Source: Mariniphaga sp.
GTDB lineage: Bacteria > Bacteroidota > Bacteroidia > Bacteroidales > Prolixibacteraceae
Length of the DNA stretch: 8,339 nucleotides
Direction of reading: 5' to 3'
Assembly (NCBI GenBank): GCA_025363795.1
Contig: JANYLE010000045.1
Coordinates: 1-8,339, forward strand
The notes below the pieces were generated by a model. The model did no database searches, had not been told where the DNA came from, and worked only from the letters and a program-made list of their open reading frames with translations. The position numbers and the translations under genes are program-made. Positions 5,580 through 8,339 of this stretch are shown here, piece by piece; within the stretch, counting starts at the first letter, position 1, and each line of letters starts with the position of its first letter.

Positions 5580-7130
5580 ATGGAAATTTTTACTACTTCA
5601 AAAATTGCTGAACTCGATCAGTATACAATTGCTAATGAGCCTATCTCTGCAATTGATCTGATGGAACGGGCATCATTGCAGTTGACAAAACGGATTGATG
5701 CTAACTATAATGCGGATCAGCGAATCGCTGTTTTTGCCGGTCCAGGCAATAATGGTGGAGATGCACTGGCCATTTCCCGGTTGCTGGCTGAAGTTTATTT
5801 TAAGGTTGATGTTTTTATACCCGATTTTGGAAAAAATCCCTCCGAATGCTTTTCAATTAACCTTGATCGGTTAAAGCATCAGCCAGAAAGAACGACCATC
5901 ACGAGGTTTATTGATGGAGAATTTCCAGAACTCACTCAATATGATTTGATTATTGACGGGTTATTTGGTTCGGGTTTAACCCGGCCGCTCACCGGTTTTC
6001 CGGCACGGCTTGTCAAATATTTGAATCAATCTGAACTGCCGATCATTGCAATCGACATTCCTTCGGGATTAATGGGAGAAGACAATACCGGGAATGATCG
6101 GGAAGCAATCATTATGGCGCGTTATACCTTCACTTTTCAGTTCCCGAAATTATCATTCTTTTTTAAAGAGAATGAGCGATTTACGGGTAAATGGGAAGTG
6201 CTTCCTATTGGATTACATCCTGCCGGGATCGCGCAAAAAATTACTTCATGGCATTATTCTGACCTCGAAAAAGCAGTTTCTATTCTTAAACCAAGAGGAA
6301 CGTTTTCGCACAAAGGAACATATGGTCATGCCCTTTTAGTTGCCGGAAGCTATGGGAAGACGGGGGCTGCTGTTCTTGCGGCCAAAGGATGCTTAAGATC
6401 CGGCGTCGGTTTACTGACGGTTCATCTTCCCCAATCGGGAAATCAGATCATGCAAACAGTTGTCCCTGAGGCGATGGTCAGTATTGATGAATCGGAGAAT
6501 ATTATATCGCAGATCCCGTTGCAGGCTCGCTATAAAGCAGTCGGAATTGGACCTGGGATCGGACAAGATAAGTTGACCGTAAAGGCATTGCGGATATTGT
6601 TGGAAAATTATAAAGAACCAATAATTATTGATGCCGATGCGCTCAATATCCTTTCGGCGAACCCTGAAATGGTTAAAATGCTTCCGGAGAATTCAATTCT
6701 AACACCTCATCCTGTTGAGTTTGACCGGCTGGCCGGCGCATCGGAATCAGGTTTCGAACGGTTAATGTTGGCGCAAAAATTTGCACATGATCACCGTATT
6801 ATTCTGATTCTTAAAGGTGCCTATACTGCTGTTGCTTTCCCTGACGGGAATTGCTGGTTTAATAGTACCGGAAATCCTGGTATGGCAACAGGAGGAAGTG
6901 GCGATGTCCTCACCGGGATTTTAACAGGGTTGCTTGCTCAAAGTTATTCGCCATGTGAAGCAGCCCTTTTGGGTGTTTACCTGCATGGGCTTTCCGGCGA
7001 TTTGGCTCTTATCGGTTCCTCCGAAGAGGCGCTACTCGCAGGCGACATTGCTGATCATCTTGGTAAAGCCTTTGCCTTCCTGAAAAGCCACCCCGATTTT
7101 GGGAAAGCCGAAAAAAAGAGTCAATTTTGA
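5580..7130 (+). CDS. nnrD: Bifunctional NAD(P)HX epimerase / ADP-dependent NAD(P)HX dehydratase
   Basis: A cytosolic metabolite-repair enzyme. NADH and NADPH are hydrated by heat or side reactions of enzymes. The N-terminal domain epimerises the R hydrates to S, and the C-terminal kinase-like domain dehydrates S-NAD(P)HX back to NAD(P)H at the cost of ADP. The 516-residue fusion is of the usual length. N-terminal YjeF_N domain (about 1-215): GPGNNGGDALA at 54-64, IIDGLFGSGLTRP at 124-136 with the likely catalytic Asp126, and AIDIPSG at 157-163. C-terminal ribokinase-like domain (about 225-500): KGTYGHALLVAGS at 245-257, GIGPGIG at 322-328, IIDADALN at 349-356, LTPHPVEF at 374-381 and GMATGGSGDVLTG at 434-446 with Asp442. 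Both active sites look intact. An in-frame ATG at 5523 would add 19 residues but precedes the promoter, so it is rejected. Divergent from the transporter. Confidence 0.95.
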   Translation: MEIFTTSKIAELDQYTIANEPISAIDLMERASLQLTKRIDANYNADQRIAVFAGPGNNGGDALAISRLLAEVYFKVDVFIPDFGKNPSECFSINLDRLKHQPERTTITRFIDGEFPELTQYDLIIDGLFGSGLTRPLTGFPARLVKYLNQSELPIIAIDIPSGLMGEDNTGNDREAIIMARYTFTFQFPKLSFFFKENERFTGKWEVLPIGLHPAGIAQKITSWHYSDLEKAVSILKPRGTFSHKGTYGHALLVAGSYGKTGAAVLAAKGCLRSGVGLLTVHLPQSGNQIMQTVVPEAMVSIDESENIISQIPLQARYKAVGIGPGIGQDKLTVKALRILLENYKEPIIIDADALNILSANPEMVKMLPENSILTPHPVEFDRLAGASESGFERLMLAQKFAHDHRIILILKGAYTAVAFPDGNCWFNSTGNPGMATGGSGDVLTGILTGLLAQSYSPCEAALLGVYLHGLSGDLALIGSSEEALLAGDIADHLGKAFAFLKSHPDFGKAEKKSQF

Positions 7131-7156
7131 AATGTTTATAGATCACCGGATCGCAT

Positions 7157-7174
7157 TGCCCGGGCATATATTTG
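7157..7174 (+). promoter_or_regulatory. Putative promoter of the DUF4831-like gene with abutting palindrome
   Basis: TATATTTG at 7167-7174 is an exact TAnnTTTG match, 69 bases upstream of the ATG at 7244. No good -33 TTG is found. The perfect 10-base palindrome TGCCCGGGCA (7157-7166) touches the box on its upstream side and could be an operator half-site pair. No terminator hairpin is seen after nnrD, so read-through from nnrD is also possible. Confidence 0.4.
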
Positions 7175-7243
7175 GCTTTAAGGGTAGTTTTTTCGTGATT
7201 GTTGCATAAAGTGTTTGATAAATAGTAATTTAAAAGTATAAAA

Positions 7244-8339
7244 ATGAGATCAATCGCAATTTTATTATTATCCTCTTTAATGTTAGCCGGGAATCTTTCG
7301 GCGACAACGAAAGATGATAAGAAGAAAGCCTCCGAATTAGGAGCGGTTTCGGGTGGAGTCATCTACTCCCTTCCCCGAACAGGCATACGTATAGTGGCTG
7401 AGGTATCTCAGGAGAAATTTTTTCATGGCCCTTACTGCGAATTTGCACAAAAGTACCTTGGTGTCACAGGTGCACCGACTTCAGATTCAGAGTTATGGAA
7501 GATTACTGATTTGAAAATGGAAACTTTCGGCGAACCCGATCCCGCCGAGGTTCATAAAGCAACCGGCGCTGTTGCATCAATGCTCAGCCTTTCGGAGGAT
7601 GGAGTTTTAATAGGAATTAATAGTTCTGCGAAAGGAGAGGCCGGGAAAACATACACTTCGGTATTTACACCTGCTGTTGAAATTCCCCGCTCAATCTGGT
7701 CCGAAATGTCGATGCATTCTTTTCTTGAAGGGAAGGATACGACAAAACAGGTAGGCAATAAGATGAAATCTTTCGAAGAGAAAGCTGCTGAAGCCGCACA
7801 CGATATTTTAAAATTGCGCAAACGCAAGGCTATCGCACTTGCTTCAGGCTACGATAAGCTTCCCCCTGACGGAAAAGCGTACCAGGTTATGGTAGATGAA
7901 TTAAACAAAATTATTGGTGATTACGAAAGTCTTTTCATTGGAAAGTCCTTTAAATCAATTAATAAATATGTGTTCGAAGTAGTCCCGGATTCCAAAGAGG
8001 GCAAAGCGATAGTGGCATTCAGGTTTTCAGCAACAGCCGGAGTCATGCCAGAGAGTAATGTTTCGGGTAAACCGATTATGCTCGAGTTAGATCCCAATCT
8101 TGATCTTGCACGCAATGGTCAGCAGAAAGCTGCCCCAACTGCTGGTGAGACTTCATCCAACGGATTGTTTTACAGAACTCCAGGTGTTGTTGTTGCGCGA
8201 TTGCTGAACGGCAGCGACGTTCTCGCACAGGCACGACTCTCGATGGCTCAGTTTGGGGTTGTCACTCCAATTCCTGACGGATTGGTTAATGGTGAGTACT
8301 CGATTGAATTTCATCCAGCTACAGGTGCTATTCAGCGGA
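7244..8339 (+). CDS. DUF4831-like exported protein, nearly complete (3' end beyond window)
   Basis: The frame is open from ATG 7244 to the window end, 365 complete codons. The N-terminus MRSIAILLLSSLMLAGNLSA is a signal peptide with likely cleavage after LSA and no lipobox Cys, so the product is periplasmic or outer-membrane associated. Features typical of the Bacteroidota family DUF4831 follow: GVIYSLPRTGIRIVAEV at about 38-54, GPYCEFAQKYLGV near 62-74, and near the visible end QFGVVTPIPDG followed by EFHPATGAIQR, the usual closing strand of the family. A charged, helix-prone stretch lies in the middle (about 165-195, EEKAAEAAHDILKLRKRKA). Given the family's size, little is probably missing. 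Function is unknown; no catalytic motif is recognisable. It follows nnrD by 113 bases on the same strand and may have its own promoter. The family call is from pattern memory. Confidence 0.85.
   Translation, partial: MRSIAILLLSSLMLAGNLSATTKDDKKKASELGAVSGGVIYSLPRTGIRIVAEVSQEKFFHGPYCEFAQKYLGVTGAPTSDSELWKITDLKMETFGEPDPAEVHKATGAVASMLSLSEDGVLIGINSSAKGEAGKTYTSVFTPAVEIPRSIWSEMSMHSFLEGKDTTKQVGNKMKSFEEKAAEAAHDILKLRKRKAIALASGYDKLPPDGKAYQVMVDELNKIIGDYESLFIGKSFKSINKYVFEVVPDSKEGKAIVAFRFSATAGVMPESNVSGKPIMLELDPNLDLARNGQQKAAPTAGETSSNGLFYRTPGVVVARLLNGSDVLAQARLSMAQFGVVTPIPDGLVNGEYSIEFHPATGAIQR

Noticed and set aside
7009..7362. Minus-strand ORF of 117 codons across the nnrD end
   Set aside because: It is antisense to the nnrD C-terminus and to the signal peptide of the next gene, with no motif and no promoter.

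Overview
The window looks like an ordinary chromosomal segment of a fermentative, probably anaerobic member of the Bacteroidota (Bacteroidales/Marinilabiliales-like). The grounds are: upstream elements of the Bacteroidota type (-7 box TAnnTTTG, in one case with a -33 TTG 19 bases before it), almost no Shine-Dalgarno sequences, a gene of the Bacteroidota-restricted DUF4831 type, and HydF, the maturation factor of [FeFe]-hydrogenase.

Layout. 1-365 (-) is the 5' part of an exported protein of unknown function, 17 bases downstream of coaD (383-859, -; phosphopantetheine adenylyltransferase, coenzyme A synthesis). A divergent intergenic stretch with degenerate GACAAT repeats follows, then hydF (995-2242, +). 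hydF converges across a 97-base gap, filled with a 15-bp tandem repeat, on a SEC-C zinc-motif protein (2340-3179, -). Between that gene and the next lie 543 bases with no convincing gene. They hold the SEC-C promoter, a 12-unit repeat array phased at 20-21 bp, and a strong hairpin terminator. Then come a POT-family oligopeptide transporter (3723-5390, -), divergent from nnrD (5580-7130, +; bifunctional NAD(P)HX epimerase/dehydratase), and a DUF4831-like exported protein (7244 to the window end, +).

The genes do not form one pathway. They are housekeeping functions (CoA synthesis, nicotinamide cofactor repair), peptide uptake and hydrogenase maturation, plus three proteins of unknown role. Three ORFs have an upstream in-frame ATG that I reject (coaD, the SEC-C gene, nnrD). 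In each a promoter -7 box overlaps or lies downstream of the longer start, so I use the shorter start.

No mobile element, CRISPR, tRNA or rRNA is visible. The observations most worth a second look are (1) the helically phased repeat array at 3291-3541, whose units share TSTCWGAGNNNCRWT, and (2) a G_GGA_AAT slippery heptamer placed in frame six bases before the transporter stop codon. There a -1 shift would open a protein-like 25-residue tail. Both are readings of the sequence, not demonstrated functions.
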